50,723 bases of DNA from Priapulus caudatus (GCF_000485595.1 NW_014577064.1:370479-421201); one strand, 5' to 3'; numbered from the stretch's first letter, positions 1-11,400 are shown. A program made the numbers and translations. Notes: generated by a model from the sequence alone, not told the origin.

Positions 1-101
<101 letters not shown>

Positions 102-104
102 CCT

Positions 105-148
105 ATCAAGAGCTAATAAAGACCTATAGGTATTTATTAGCTCTTGAT
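105..148. mobile_element. Short palindromic (foldback) element, family 1
   Basis: Two 16-bp arms, ATCAAGAGCTAATAAA at 105-120 and its exact reverse complement at 133-148, surround a 12-nt loop. The terminal ATCAAGAGC/GCTCTTGAT is shared with 80-bp members at 29973-30052 and 37515-37594 and with 23903-23947. It has no coding capacity and looks like a MITE or foldback remnant. TCCT stands at both edges and could be a target duplication, but overlap with the element ends makes that uncertain. Confidence 0.7.
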
Positions 149-206
149 CCTATATGTAGTTGCCTTGCTCTAATTACCGCTGCATTACTGCGTCTTCTGG
201 CAATTG

Positions 207-560
207 TGTGCAAGCGTGAGTGTGTGCGTGCGTGCGTGCGTGCGCAGCTGTGGGCGTGCGTGCGTGCGCACGTGTGGGCGTGCGTGCAGGCGCACGTGTG
301 GGCGTGCGTGCGTGCGCACGTGTGGGCGTGCGTGAGTGCGCACGTGTGGGCGTGCGTGCAGGCGCACGTGTGGGCGTGCGTGCGTGCGCACGTGTGGGCG
401 TGCGTGCGTGCGCACGTGTGGGCGTGCGTGTGTATCTCGTCCGTGCAAGCGTGTGCGTGCGTGCGTGCGTGCATGCGTGAATATATGCGTGCGTGCGCAT
501 CATGGCATCTGTGCGTGCGTGCGCATCGTGGCATCTGTGCGTGCGTGGGTAACCTCGCGT
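207..560. repeat. GTGCG-rich minisatellite, 24-bp period
   Basis: From about 245 to 430 a 24-bp unit repeats about 7.5 times, each containing GCGCACGTGTGGGCG. The tract then decays into GTGC units and a 32-bp duplication around 490-545 (CATGGCATCTGTGCGTG type). The open frames across it in several phases are repeat translations. A diverged inverted copy lies at about 23500-23850. Confidence 0.9.
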
Positions 561-989
561 GTGCAGTGAATCACCACTTCGTTGCAAATGTGTGCGATTT
601 CTCCCCCGCTGTGTCGTAGGCTCATTAGCCGGTCATTAGCAGCTGATATATTTCACTTCGCTTTCGATGTTTTGGTAAAGCCGTATATCATGCCCGCAAT
701 CCGCTATAGTGACGTGTGTGCTCTGAGTGGCATGGTTGAAGTATTTACACTCAGCGTGAGAATCAACCACACAGAAATCGTTATATCATATCTATACTAC
801 CAGATTCTCATTACAGTGAAAATGAGTAAATTAGCATTATATGCATTAGATAATAATACTAACCGTCAGTATATCTATACATATATCTATGCAGTATAGT
901 CGTTTTTACATAATTGCTTCTATCTACTTTTTTTCAATTAAAAAACTGTATTCATGAAATGTACTTGTATTGGAATTATACGCACTAAA
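561..989. other. No gene seen
   Basis: AT-leaning unique sequence with a short open frame that matches nothing I recognise. A diverged inverted copy is visible at about 23160-23480. Confidence 0.5.
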
Positions 990-991
990 GA

Positions 992-1027
<36 letters not shown>

Positions 1028-1125
1028 TTAAAATTAAAATAAAATAATAACAAAAATGAAATAATAAAAATAATAACAACAACAACAATAATAATAATAT
1101 GAATAATAATGAACAAAATAATAAT
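990..1125. repeat. AAT-rich microsatellite tract
   Basis: A run of AAT units starting near 992 passes into AAAATT, AAC and AAT variants up to about 1125. The inverted copy at about 22920-23015 shows the same composition. Confidence 0.9.
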
Positions 1126-1130
1126 ATATT

Positions 1131-1436
1131 GTCCCAGGATGGGACACGCTCAACCCAGAAGCCACCGGCTAATGCCGTGATCCACTGCCACACATCTTGA
1201 TGCCACACTTTGAAAATAATAATAATGCCAGTGGTGGTTGGAGACCTTGGCTCTATAAAGAATGGATTTGAGAAGAATCTTAAGAAACTCCCTGGCCACC
1301 ACACTGCTCAAGAATTGCAGAAAATCGCACTACTGGGAACAGCACACATCCTGCGAAAAATTCTGGATTGAATCTCTATGTCCCAGGTTGGAACACGGTC
1401 AACCCAAAAGCCACTGGCTAATGCCGTGATCCACTT
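1131..1436 (+). repeat. Direct repeat flanking a LINE tail
   Basis: A segment of about 55 bp beginning GTCCCAGG and ending GTGATCCACT occurs at 1131-1187 and again at 1379-1435, each followed by AAT triplets. The LINE 3' coding end lies between them. This suggests two tandem 3' tails of the same retroelement ending in AAT-type repeats. Confidence 0.6.
1225..1371 (+). pseudogene. C-terminal remnant of a non-LTR retrotransposon ORF
   Basis: An open frame of 48 residues ends at a TGA. It reads MPVVVGDLGSI near its start and LQKIALLGTAHILRKILD at its end. That ending is, from memory, the extreme C terminus of a reverse-transcriptase polyprotein repeated many times in marine invertebrate genomes (form: P-V-V-x-G-x-L-G followed by L-x-x-I-Q-K-x-x-L-x-G-T-A-x-I-L-R-x). 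Nothing of the reverse transcriptase core is present, so this is a 5'-truncated LINE copy, which is normal for this class. Upstream sequence is in another frame or stopped. A second, frame-broken copy lies in the inverted block near 22680-22810. Family assignment rests on motif memory, not a search. Confidence 0.65.
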
Positions 1437-1438
1437 TG

Positions 1439-1506
1439 GAAATAATAATAATAATAATAATAATAATCTCTCTCTCTCGCCCTCTCTCGCTCTCTCTCTG
1501 TCGCTG

Positions 1507-1544
<38 letters not shown>

Positions 1545-1569
1545 CTCTCCATCTCTCTCTCTCTCTCTG

Positions 1570-1645
<76 letters not shown>

Positions 1646-1690
1646 TTCTCTCGCTTTCTCTCTCTCCCTCTTTCTCTCTCTCTCTCTCTG
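1439..1690. repeat. (AAT)n followed by (CT)n microsatellite
   Basis: About nine AAT units (1439-1467) lead into about 220 bp of CT dinucleotides with occasional interruptions. The frames encoding poly-Leu/Ser or poly-Arg/Glu are artefacts of this. The reversed pair (GA)n-(ATT)n is at about 22380-22595. Confidence 0.97.
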
Positions 1691-1999
1691 CTTGAAATTC
1701 GCAATACCTTTTCATCTCGGGTGACAATACAGCTTACATAATTTTCTCGAACCGAATCAGTAATCTAGACAACGAAGTCAATTGTTTCGTCTGAGTGGAT
1801 AAGCAAGATGGAATCGGCACGCCGAGCTGCGCTGCATATACGGTTTCCGTTGCATCGCGGCCGACGATACAGAGAATAGAACGTGTTACACGTACTACTA
1901 GCTCGGTGGCCTTACGCTGATTCGAAGCATGTACGGTGGTGATGTGTAGCCAGACGGCAGCATCCGCGTCGGCTGCGTGAAAGATGCGAGTCGCTCGTG

Positions 2000-2077
2000 A
2001 CATGACTCGACACCACCGATTTTAATCTTAACATCGTAACATGACTCGACACCGCCGATTTTAATCTTAACATCGTA
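2000..2077. repeat. 39-bp tandem duplication
   Basis: Two adjacent copies, 2000-2038 and 2039-2077, begin ACATGACTCGACACC and end CTTAACATCGTA. They differ at one position (CACCACCG versus CACCGCCG). The counterpart in the inverted block is near 21965-22045. Confidence 0.85.
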
Positions 2078-2084
2078 AACGACG

Positions 2085-2790
2085 ATCCGCGCAGGTCGCT
2101 CGACGCCTCAGCCACCGGAGACAAGGTCTTTCGGTCGACGCTTAAAATTAAGAGCTTTCGGCACGCCCCCCGGACGCCGAAGATTTCTCTTCGGTCACCG
2201 CCTCCTGAGAATCCATGAAAATTACGTGAGAAATGGCACAAGGGTTGCATATCGCGTTAGCTAAGAAATACAACGTTTTTCGGCCAAGCATACGCGTCTA
2301 AAAAAGAGAGGGGCATGCCCTAAGGATATGTACTTCGTAAAATCCGATCTCAATATTTCACTTAAACCACAGAATCCGCCATTTCCCTGCGCCTATTCTA
2401 ACGTGCATGATAATGGCGCACGGGTCGCTCGTCGCCTTAGCCACCCAACACCAAGTGTTTTTCGTGCAACCTTACGCGCTTAAAAATGAGAGGGGCATGC
2501 CCGAAGTAGACGTGCATTACTAAATTCGTTCTCAAAAAATCTTTTCGGCCACAGCATTCCTTGCGCCTATATTGAAGTACATGAACAATGGCGCGCGGGT
2601 CGCACGCGGCCGTGCCAATCAGCCACCCGTGCCACACCTAGCCACCTAGGACAATGCGTTTCGGTCGATCTTACGCGCCTTAAGAAAGAGGACAGGCCCG
2701 AAGAAGGTGTGCCTTGCAAAATCTTATCTCAAGATTTCACATCGATCGCAGCGTCCCGCCATCCCGCCGCCCACCCATGCATGACTCATT
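2085..2790. repeat. Degenerate tandem repeat, about 165-185 bp period, four units
   Basis: Units beginning near 2092, 2254, 2423 and 2596 share ordered landmarks: GGTCGCTCGnCGCC, TTTTCGGnC, TTACGCGCnTTAAAAA, GAGAGGGGCATGCCC, AAATCnnATCTCAA, and CCnTGCGCCTAT followed by AATGGCGC. They are well diverged, so the array is old. The inverted copy is at about 21230-22000. No coding or tRNA-like structure is evident. Confidence 0.7.
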
Positions 2791-4419
2791 ATAGCTTCGC
2801 CTTCCTAACGCTGCAGCACTTACTGAAAGCATCGATTCCACTGAAATGAATGCATTTCCATTCTCGGCGGAAGACGCATGCGAGCTCCTCAGATAAAACA
2901 CCGTCAGCACGGATTACCATAACGTCTTGCGTCGTGGCAGTATCGCATGCCCTCCGGTTGTAAGCACAAGAACGCTTGGGTGTGGTGCTAACGTATCATA
3001 ACTATGATCACTATCTATACTTCTAGCCCACGGGGAATCAATACACATGTTGCAAAGTTCGTCGGAAGCGATGAATTTTGTCTAGCTAGTCGCCGGTAAT
3101 CATGTCACCTAACATTTCCCCAATCTTTCTAAAGTAATACGCTTGTGATAGTTGCGTGTGCGTCAGTCTCCTTTATTCGTGGATGCGGGAAGATTAGTTC
3201 GTAGTGTGCGACAGCATTGCTGCCGGTGTCGACAACTCGTCGGCATGGTCCGCACTAGGTGGAGATTGACAATCTCCACTTTCTCTGTAGGTCGCTGTAT
3301 CCTAATCATTCATCGAGGACGCGTCTATTCAGTACTTAGAATGTTTAACCGCGTCCTTCATTATAAAAAACACGAATTCGGGCGTTTCTCTCGAGCTAGA
3401 GGACTATAAATAAAGACGCAAGATCTCGCGTACACCTGAGCTTGGAAAACGCTGCCTCATAGGGTGTGGAAATGCGTAAGATCTGTTTTTGCGCGTGGCC
3501 ATTATCTGCCAAGCGAAATGCGTATAAGGAGTTTAGATGAAAGAAATGGATCGTCGTTTTCTATCCTCTTCGCAAACTTGATGCCAATAAAGGCAAACCT
3601 CCTGAATTTCACTCCAAAAAAGTTGCAATTCACGTTACATAGTCTGCTTTCTCGATGTTGATCTCGAGCTTGACCTTTCCTGAATGTGGGATGATTGCTA
3701 AGGCAGTGCTCGCACATAGTGGAGTGCTCGTGGTGATATTCGGGCGATTTTCGAGGTCATGTAAGTCGCGTTAACGGGATTTCCTCCTTCTAACGGAAAC
3801 TACCTGAAGCTGTACACCTACGCGGAAGGGCAGGCGCTTTGTGATAGCCATGCTTCTGTCTATTAGATCTATCACTTTTGCCGGTGTTCTGCTGCTCGTC
3901 CCAACCCTGCCTCGCTACACTCTACATGTGGCATGGCCATCAACTCTCTCGGTTACTGCGTGGTCGGGCTCTTCTTGCACGCCCACGTAATTCTGAATCA
4001 GTGGTGTTATCAGCACGTCATTGCCTCCCATTGCCATTCTCTCCGTGTTAATATTCACCCTGGAAAAAGTTTGTTGTATTTCGTGATCGTATATGGGTGC
4101 GGCGACTGTAATGATACATTCGAGTAATTGACTTGCTAGCAATAAAGGCAAGTTCGAGCAACCTCATTCAGCTTTGTTCGAAACGAATGCTAACACGTAT
4201 ATTGCAAGAATATTATTTATCAAGAATTTATCATAAAATTATATTACTCTTACAATGCAAGACGCCATTAATCAGTGAACACCGCCTTTATATGTTCATT
4301 ATCTTTTATATCTTTGCATACCTTTTACGTACGTTCAATTACCACATAGGCCTACAGCTGCAATCTGAGACTTGTTTACGAATGATGCACGCACACGGAT
4401 GCTGAGGTTTGACCGCAGG
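2791..4419. other. No gene recognised; one arm of the inverted duplication
   Basis: The segment is of mixed composition with short open frames only, none with a recognisable domain. All of it has a diverged reverse-complement counterpart at about 19690-21230. The frames are not conserved between the two copies, which argues against coding. Confidence 0.5.
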
Positions 4420-4574
4420 GCGCATCATACGTGATGTAGCTCAGATGTCACCGCATCGTGCTCAATGGGGAAGCATTTACGTTAGATTTCGCATCAGCCA
4501 TTGTGCGATCACTAATTTTCACTTCCCCCGGCATCTGCTTCGGTTTCGCATGTGATTTTTTTCGTGACGTTAAG
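4420..4574 (+). repeat. 155-bp module present three times in the window
   Basis: The block from CATCATACGTGATGTAGC to TTTTTTCGTGACGTTA recurs on the plus strand at about 28846-29005 and on the minus strand at about 19530-19690. Here it is followed by a TAGTGG array. At 28846 it is preceded by one. It marks a junction used by the rearrangement of this locus. Confidence 0.8.
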
Positions 4575-4659
4575 TAGTGGTAGTGGTAGTGGTAGTGGTA
4601 GTGGTAGTGGTAGTGGTAGTGGTAGTGGTAGTGGTAGTGGTAGTGGTAGTGGTAGTGGT
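4575..4659. repeat. (TAGTGG)14 hexanucleotide array
   Basis: Fourteen near-perfect TAGTGG units. Because the unit is six bases long all frames stay open, giving spurious poly-Val, Ser-Gly, Thr and His-Tyr proteins. A shorter array of the same unit is at 28811-28843. Confidence 0.97.
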
Positions 4660-4795
4660 CGTGTGCGTGCGCAGAGTGTGTGTATACGCGTACGCATTCG
4701 TAAGTATGTACATGCATGCATGCGTGCGTGCGTGCATGCGTGCGTGCGTGTGTGCGTGTGTGCGTGTGTGCGTGTTCACGTGTACGCGTGGGATG
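4660..4795. repeat. GTGC/TGCG microsatellite
   Basis: Imperfect GTGC, GCAT and GTGTGC units directly follow the TAGTGG array. Confidence 0.9.
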
Positions 4796-6830
4796 GTTTA
4801 CAGATAATCATGTGGGAGATTTTCTAAAGCGTGTAACCTATCAGTTACCTGCATTAATTTACACATATATATTTTTGTGAAAGCGATATTCACAGTTTGC
4901 TGTCTTCATGTAGTTTGCAAGCACGCAAAGACTTGTCGAGGCATCGGTACGGATCAGTGCGCCATTAAAGCCCATCGATTTCATCCACACGCTCGCTACA
5001 TTTAAAACAATGAAATAAAAAATAATGAAAAAAAATAATGAAATCGTTAATTTTTCCCAGACTCATTTGCACGACTTAACATCAATGCTCTCGCATGCCA
5101 CAGAGCTGTGTTCTTGTCTTGTACTCCGCGCCAGCTAATTGCGGGTATTAGCACGTGTTTAAATTAAGTGTAATCATTTCTTCGCAGGCGACTGGGAAGC
5201 AATCAAATAACCCACATATCCGATCACGCATTCAACGGTCTCTTCAATCTCGAGATGTTGTGAGTACTAACACGTCCACGTTCGTATCTCCTGTGTCTTA
5301 CACCGTATAAGCTGCTACTCGGTAATGAACGTAATGACTATAAAAAAAACTCATATTATTCTCACACGCCTAGTATTCGGCAGGATTCTCCGGTTGCCAC
5401 GCAGGCGTGTAATTAGGCGGATCATATATCATTTCTACAGGTAATCATATTCCTTAATTTCGATCGTTCCTATTAGCGTTTCGCGCGAGTGTGGCACTAT
5501 GTGCTTGCCATCGACATATTGACTGCACACTTATTCTAATAACCTGAACTATAGCCACAAAAACGTATTATTTCTGTGCCGTATATTCTCGACAATTTCA
5601 ATTTAACTATATTTGCGCTTATGCGATCGCTCAGTTAAACTGTTTAACGAAATAGCGAAACCATAATTATAATGAAGCGGTAAAATTTACTGTCGTAAAC
5701 TAATTAGCTAGGCTTAACATGAAGCCAATATCTACGTGATTACCGCGAACCAATCATGTTTAACGTATGCATATGTAATATAAGCAAACACATACGTGCA
5801 TAGATTTATCACAAATGCGATGCGAAGTTGTTTCTTGTAAGAAACTAATCGAATCGTTAACGAATCGTAAACAAATGTAAGCACGTTTATAACGCGTGTA
5901 ATATGGCACGTCGAAAGGCTGGTAATATTACCGTTTGATGTGCATCGTCCACACGCCATAAGCTAGAGTTTCTCGAGACAAGGAGACTCTACTATAACCC
6001 TGCCTCTAGCGCCATCTAGTACTGTGAAACTGCACGATTTCTCACGGTGGCGTTACGCATGTAACTGTAGCATGCAATACGAAATTACGTTTTGGGTTTT
6101 TAGTGCAATTAAATCAGAGACGCGCGCATCACGGTCTGTTGTGAAAATAGTCGTCGATCTAGACACGTGACGGTCGGGGTTTGTGAAATGCACTGATACC
6201 TGTACAAAGTTATCGCATCTCACAAGCGTAACGAAACGAATGACAGATAACCTCCGTTAATCACTCGTGCTGGTCGTATATTGAATGAAACAATGGCGGT
6301 TTTCGTTAAAATTAACATGGAATTTACGGACGCATAACTTACGTACGGCCTTTTTTTTAAACAAATAACCACATTGCACTCCCTTTTTATGTTTTATGTT
6401 ATATTATGTTTTATATTAAATATTATGTTATATATTTAATTCTATTATGAGTTTAGATGCTCTCATTGACATCATAACTAGTTTGACGAAGCCTCGTGTA
6501 AATTGTTTCGTTTAACGCACAATAATATATGTTTATTTTATCAATACTGCGTGATGGTAAGTATAATATCACCCGAGAAAAACTTCAACCAAACAATAGT
6601 AAAGAGATGAACGAAGATAGGGTGATATAATTATGCTAGCACTGTATATTTTGCAGTTACTTCACAATTTTATAGCATGTACCTTTGTTGTTTAGAATGG
6701 CGCGTGTTAAGTGCATGCCAGTCCCCGCAATAACATATTATGTCTATAGGGACTGTGTTAATAATTCCTTCGTTTAGTGAGCCTTCCGCTTAATGGACAA
6801 ACCACAGTATCATATATCGTCCGTTGAACA
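4796..6830. other. 2 kb without recognisable features
   Basis: AT-rich sequence with frequent stops in all frames. I found no splice-flanked LRR exon, transposon domain or RNA gene. It is consistent with intron or intergenic DNA. Confidence 0.55.
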
Positions 6831-6832
6831 AG

Positions 6833-6845
6833 GTGCGCGCGTGCA

Positions 6846-6878
<33 letters not shown>

Positions 6879-6880
6879 GT
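6833..6880. repeat. (GTGC)n microsatellite
   Basis: About ten GTGC units within an otherwise unique region. Confidence 0.93.
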
Positions 6881-7146
6881 GTCCCCTATGCAGGATACTC
6901 GCGGCAGATTCATTCTGGACGCAGTCTCGTTTCTGTAACTAGTTGCATCTGCAGAGGCGCCGTGTCGCCTAGTAGACAAACCTAGCGAGCGTGTACGCTC
7001 GTCCGTTATATGGGGTGCGCTCATACAGCGACCAGTTAGTGCCGCTCAAGGGGTCGTTGTCAAACTACTATTATCAGGTACTTACCTTCTCAGGTACTAC
7101 AGATATGTCTACACAAAGTGTACCAGACTTGTACCACAGAAGTGTA

Positions 7147-7180
7147 CCCTAACCCTAACACTAACCCTAACCCTAACCCT
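7147..7180. repeat. Interstitial telomeric-like tract (CCCTAA)n
   Basis: About 34 bp of CCCTAA hexamers with one variant unit (CACTAA). The motif equals TTAGGG on the other strand, the ancestral metazoan telomere repeat. Its shortness and internal position indicate an interstitial remnant and not a chromosome end. Confidence 0.85.
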
Positions 7181-7274
7181 GCGTGAAGGCTTACCGTTAA
7201 GCAGCATCCAAGCGGTGATGCGCCGAAATGCATCTCCTAAGCAGTGTTTCACGCTAGATCTTAATTCGCCCTGC

Positions 7275-7298
7275 GAGAGAAGAGAGAAAGGAGAGAGA

Positions 7299-7333
<35 letters not shown>

Positions 7334-7367
7334 TGAGAGCAAGGAGAGGAGAGGAGAGGAGAGGGAG

Positions 7368-7413
<46 letters not shown>

Positions 7414-7629
7414 AGAGAGAGAGAGAGAGAGAGAGAGAGGAAAGTAGAGAGACGAGAGAAGAGAGAGAGAGAGAGAGGAGAGGAGATAGAGCGGGAGAGA
7501 AAAGAGAGAAAAGAGAGAGAGAGAGGAGAAGAGAGAAGAGAAGGAGAGAGCAGAAGAGAGTAGAGAGGAGAAGAGAGAGGCGAGAGAGAGAGAGAGATAG
7601 AGGGAGAGAAAGAGAGAGAGAGAGAGAGA

Positions 7630-7667
<38 letters not shown>

Positions 7668-7690
7668 AGAGAGAAAGGCAGAGAGATAAT
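7275..7690. repeat. (GA)n microsatellite, about 415 bp
   Basis: Interrupted GAGA with GAGGA, GAAGA and GCGAGA variants. Long frames rich in Arg/Glu or Ser/Leu come from this composition. Confidence 0.96.
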
Positions 7691-7842
7691 TTGTCCGCCA
7701 TCTCCTTCTGGCCGCGATGGTTGAGCAATCGTTTGGAGACCAAAGAGCAGTACTCGCGGATGCAAACATAGAAACGAGCGCCGTGGAGAATTGGGTCGCG
7801 GCGAAAAATAGTTCATTACAAAGAAACTAATACGCTTACAGA

Positions 7843-7920
7843 TTTTTTTTTTGTTTTTTTTTTTATTTTTATTTTTTTTATTTTTTTTTTTTTTTTTTTT
7901 GTTTTTTTTTTTTTTTTTTT
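7843..7920. repeat. Poly(T) tract
   Basis: Almost 80 bases of T with rare G or A. It could be the poly(A) tail of a minus-strand retrocopy, but no coding remnant precedes it on that strand; the GA array does. Confidence 0.95.
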
Positions 7921-8094
7921 GTAATGTCTCTTCTCAACATTCTGCATATAATTGCGAGCGGCTTTTATGGCATTAAAATCGATTCTCGAGACGCTCCCAC
8001 GCGGTGGTAATGCGGCGAGAGTTGTTTTGCTGTAATTGTGTGAAAAACATGCTCAACGCAGGCGCGGTTCCGATCAAACTTTAGCCTTTCATCA

Positions 8095-8700
8095 TTACTT
8101 TATCTCATTTACTCAAACTCATTTACTTTCATTACTTCTCATTCTCTCATTCACTACTTGCATTACTCCATACTCTTTTCATTACTCTCATTATACTGCT
8201 CAATTACTCTCATTACTCTGCTATTACTCTCATACTCTCATTAACTCTATTACCACATTACTTCATCCATATCTATAAATCTATCTCTATTACTCTCATT
8301 ACTCTCATCTCATCTCTCATTACCCTCATTTAACTCTCATTAACTCTCAATCATTACTCTCATTCCCTCATTGCTCTCATACCTCTCATTAGTCTCATAG
8401 TCTCATGACCGCTCATACTCTATTACCTGCATCAATAAATACTTACTCATTACTCTCATTAGCTGCTCATGCTGCGTCATTACTCTCATTAGTCTCATAT
8501 CTATTACCCTCATTACTCTCTCAATTACGCTGCTATCTCATACTCTCATACTCCATTACTCTCATTACTGCTCATTACTCTCATACCCTACATTACTCTC
8601 ATTATCCTCATTCTCTCATTACCCTCATATACTCCATTACTGCTCATTACTCCTCATACTCTCTTACTCTCGCTCTCCTCTATTTCCCAATTACGGGCTC
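8095..8700. repeat. Degenerate CATTACTCT minisatellite
   Basis: About 600 bp of imperfect 9-10 bp units around CTCATTACT, with many single-base gains and losses. The irregularity resembles uncorrected long-read sequence, though real decay cannot be excluded. The open frames over it are spurious. Confidence 0.9.
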
Positions 8701-8759
8701 TTACTCTCCTATTCTTCCCTTGTCTCCCAATGTTTCTTCGATCGTTCAACTTACAGTGT

Positions 8760-9945
8760 TTTTAGCACTTCAGATTTCCTAAAGCTGGTACGCGAACTTC
8801 AGGCGAGAGCTGGCTGTCGTTATAGGTCCTGTAGAAAAAAAAAATCTCCGTATTACTCTACGACGTGTTTAGTTGTACTATATTATACGAGCATTACGAA
8901 TGCACTTACTATCACATTGTAATAGAATATACTGCTTGAACTAGAAATGTTTATAGTAATATTCATTACATAATTATGGCTGATATCGCGCGTCTCATAT
9001 GACGATATCAGAAAGCAGACAATTGAGTTTTATCAGCTTATACATATTGCCATGCATTCTAAGTTGAATTATTCGAATCCGGATTACCTAGACCTAAAGG
9101 TTTATTGTATGAATGTCATTGCTTCTTAATAAACTATTAACATTACGCTAGTAGGACAGTGCAAATTGTTTCTAATAATTATTATGGAGCTACGCTTAAT
9201 GTCTAATTAGCGAAATTAAATGTTTAGTCTTTTGCCTTGTCACCAACGAGCGATATCTGTGGCTGTGCAAATGCGTGTACTCCTACATACACACTCATCC
9301 TACTATGTAAAATTGTTCGAGAGATCCGATGGTTAAAAATACTTCAAGAACTATCTATTATCTCGGTATTTTAGAACTGCTCTTCTTTTGAGCACTCGTT
9401 TGGAAACAGCGCTTGGCATTTTTGAGGATTTGTATAGAGCGATCATAGTTCGATATGGTATGCAATTACCTGAGTTGTTTCCTTCGCACACTGCCCATCT
9501 CATAGAATATTGAGTTAGTATGGAGTTCATTCCATGAATAGTGTAAACGATATATATTTTCCCCGGATTGATGAGAACGCCAACTCTTTATCGCTATCCG
9601 TTTGCTTAACGTGGAGGCGTTTGAAATGAAGTCTTTGACGCTACAATTTACTAAAATACTTAGTTCGTGTTCTATAATGATTAACACGAACGTGCTGAAC
9701 TGAGTTAGCATCTACTTGGTAAGTCCAAGACATGTATTGCAATGTTTGAGCATCTCCGGCGATGGGTCAGTCTGGAAAATGCTAGAATAGCGTAGTCCAC
9801 GCTCAAGCGAACACCAACCCAAGTCCTCGGTCACGCGCACCTCTCGGTAACCGTCCTCCGGTAACCCTCTTAGGGTACCTATTAGCACTTCCAGCAGAAT
9901 GCAATATCGTAAAAGCCATAATACACCGCCGCGGAGATATTATAT
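8760..9945. other. No gene recognised
   Basis: AT-rich unique sequence with scattered short frames. No domain, splice-bounded exon or RNA structure was identified on either strand. Confidence 0.5.
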
Positions 9946-10027
9946 ATTAGAGAGAGACGAGAGACAGAAGAGAGTAGAGAGAGAGAGAGAAAGAAGAGAG
10001 AGGAGAGAGGCGAGAGCGAGAGAGCTG
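9946..10027. repeat. (GA)n microsatellite
   Basis: Short interrupted GAGA tract followed by GAGTGAGTGAGTG at about 10043-10059. Confidence 0.92.
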
Positions 10028-10059
10028 AGCGAGATGAGATGGAGTGAGTGAGTGAGTGT

Positions 10060-10724
10060 TATATGGATGTATGTGAGATCGATCGAATGAGCTTCTTCGT
10101 TATACGTCGGGAATTTTAGAGCGGGTGTATAGAACATGCAATATACGTACACCTATGATACGACCGTAGGACACGCGCGAATATAAAAACGTTGATTCTG
10201 CAGTTGGATGCGGACCACGCACCATACTTCTGTAACTACAGGGATATAAGCTCTACGCAGATATGATCTCCTGTACATTCACTCCTAGGACGCGACAATG
10301 CCATCAAAACTAGTATCCGCGCAACGCCCGCACTCTTTGATGTGCGATCCCAGGCATATATGATAAGGTGCCCAAGGCACGGTAATATAAATAAAAACGT
10401 CATTGTCAAGCGTGTTAGCAAGAGAAGGCGATTGCCAACTAAATAGCTCTACAATGCTGGCCTTACAAACTCACGCCAACTTTTAGAACTCGTATCAACG
10501 GAGCTCAGCACAGCCACTGGAGAGATCTGAAAGACTACAAAAGTTCAATCCCACCGCACCCGCATTTTTTGACCGCATGATAAATGCTATGCTTTTACAT
10601 GTGGAGAGCACGCGCATGCTACTGTATCGCCGATACATGCACACTCGGCACACCACAGTGCAAGCAACCACACGCTCACCCTTACGGGGCGCATTGCGGG
10701 ACAGGGCCTCATTTGTCTAACAAA
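10060..10724. other. No gene recognised
   Basis: Unique sequence upstream of the tandem array at 10725. Only short frames without recognisable motifs are present. Confidence 0.45.
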
Positions 10725-10990
10725 TCTAATTCTGTTCGACAAACACCAATTTTCGGTGACACAAAACTCAATTCTGTCAATCCTGTCACAAAAACGTCAA
10801 TTTTGTAAACACAAGAACTCATTCTGTCAATTCCGGTCCACAAAACTCATTTTGTAAACACCAAAACTCCAAATCTGTCAATCCGATTCCACAAAACCAA
10901 TTTTGTGAACACAAAACTCAATTCTGTCGAACCGCGTTCCACAAAACTCAATTTGTAAACAGCAACTCATCTTTTTCTGTCGAACGCGGC
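10725..10990. repeat. Degenerate tandem repeat, about 48 bp, AAAACTCAATTTTG core
   Basis: Five or so units alternate CACAAAACTCAATTCTGTC and CACAAAACTCAATTTTGTAAA. The AAAACT/TTTTG portion gives partial dyad symmetry. The array leads directly into the alternating inverted-repeat array that begins with AAAACTCGATTTTGTTGGG. Confidence 0.75.
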
Positions 10991-10994
10991 TTCC

Positions 10995-11400
10995 ATCAAA
11001 ACTCGATTTTGTTGGGCCCAATATGGCACACCGCATGTAAGAAGGGCTACCATTGGTTTCTTCTGACCAATGGTACCCTTCTTACATAGCGTGTGCCATA
11101 TTTGGGCACCACAAATCGAATTGAAGCCCTGTCCTGCATGGCGCCCCGTAACGCCATGCAGGACAGGCTCAATTCGATTTTGTTGGGCCCAATATGCACA
11201 CGCTGTAAGAAGGCTACCATTGGTCAGAAGAAACAATGGTAGCCCTTCTTAGATGCAGTGTGCCTATATTTGGGCCACAAAATCGAGCACCTGTCCTGCA
11301 TGGCGTACGTGCGCGCCATGGGCCAGGACAGGGCTCATTTGTTGTGCCCAAATATGCAACAGGGACTGTCGATTTGTGCCCAAATTGGCACACCATGAAG
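10995..11400. repeat. Array of alternating inverted repeats (nested palindromes)
   Basis: Dyad centres fall at about 11061 (ACCATTGGT/ACCAATGGT), 11147 (TGCATGGCG/CGCCATGCA), 11228 (ACCATTGGT/CAATGGT) and 11309 (TGCATGGCG/CGCCATG), 80-86 bp apart. Each interval carries the same ordered words in alternate orientation: AAGAAGGGCTACC, GTGTGCC, ATATTTGGGC, AAATCGAATTG and CCCTGTCCTGCATG. One unit of about 82 bp is thus repeated head-to-head and tail-to-tail, so the whole 400 bp can fold on itself many ways. There is no gene here. Confidence 0.85.

Noticed and set aside
1308-1741. Arg/Glu-rich and Ser/Leu-rich proteins, also at 7109-7816 and 22327-22701
   Set aside because: CT/GA dinucleotide tracts read in different phases; not conserved between the two inverted copies.
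4552-4827. Poly-Val, Ser-Gly, Thr or His-Tyr proteins
   Set aside because: All come from the TAGTGG hexamer, which is open in all six frames.
7147-7180. True chromosome end
   Set aside because: Only about 34 bp, contains a variant unit and is surrounded by non-telomeric DNA on both sides.
7843-7920. Poly(A) tail of a processed retrocopy on the minus strand
   Set aside because: On the minus strand the DNA ahead of the tail contains no coding remnant, only a GA array and unique sequence.
9060-9110. tRNA gene suggested by a TTCGAATCC word
   Set aside because: No matching A box, acceptor stem or anticodon arm could be folded around it.
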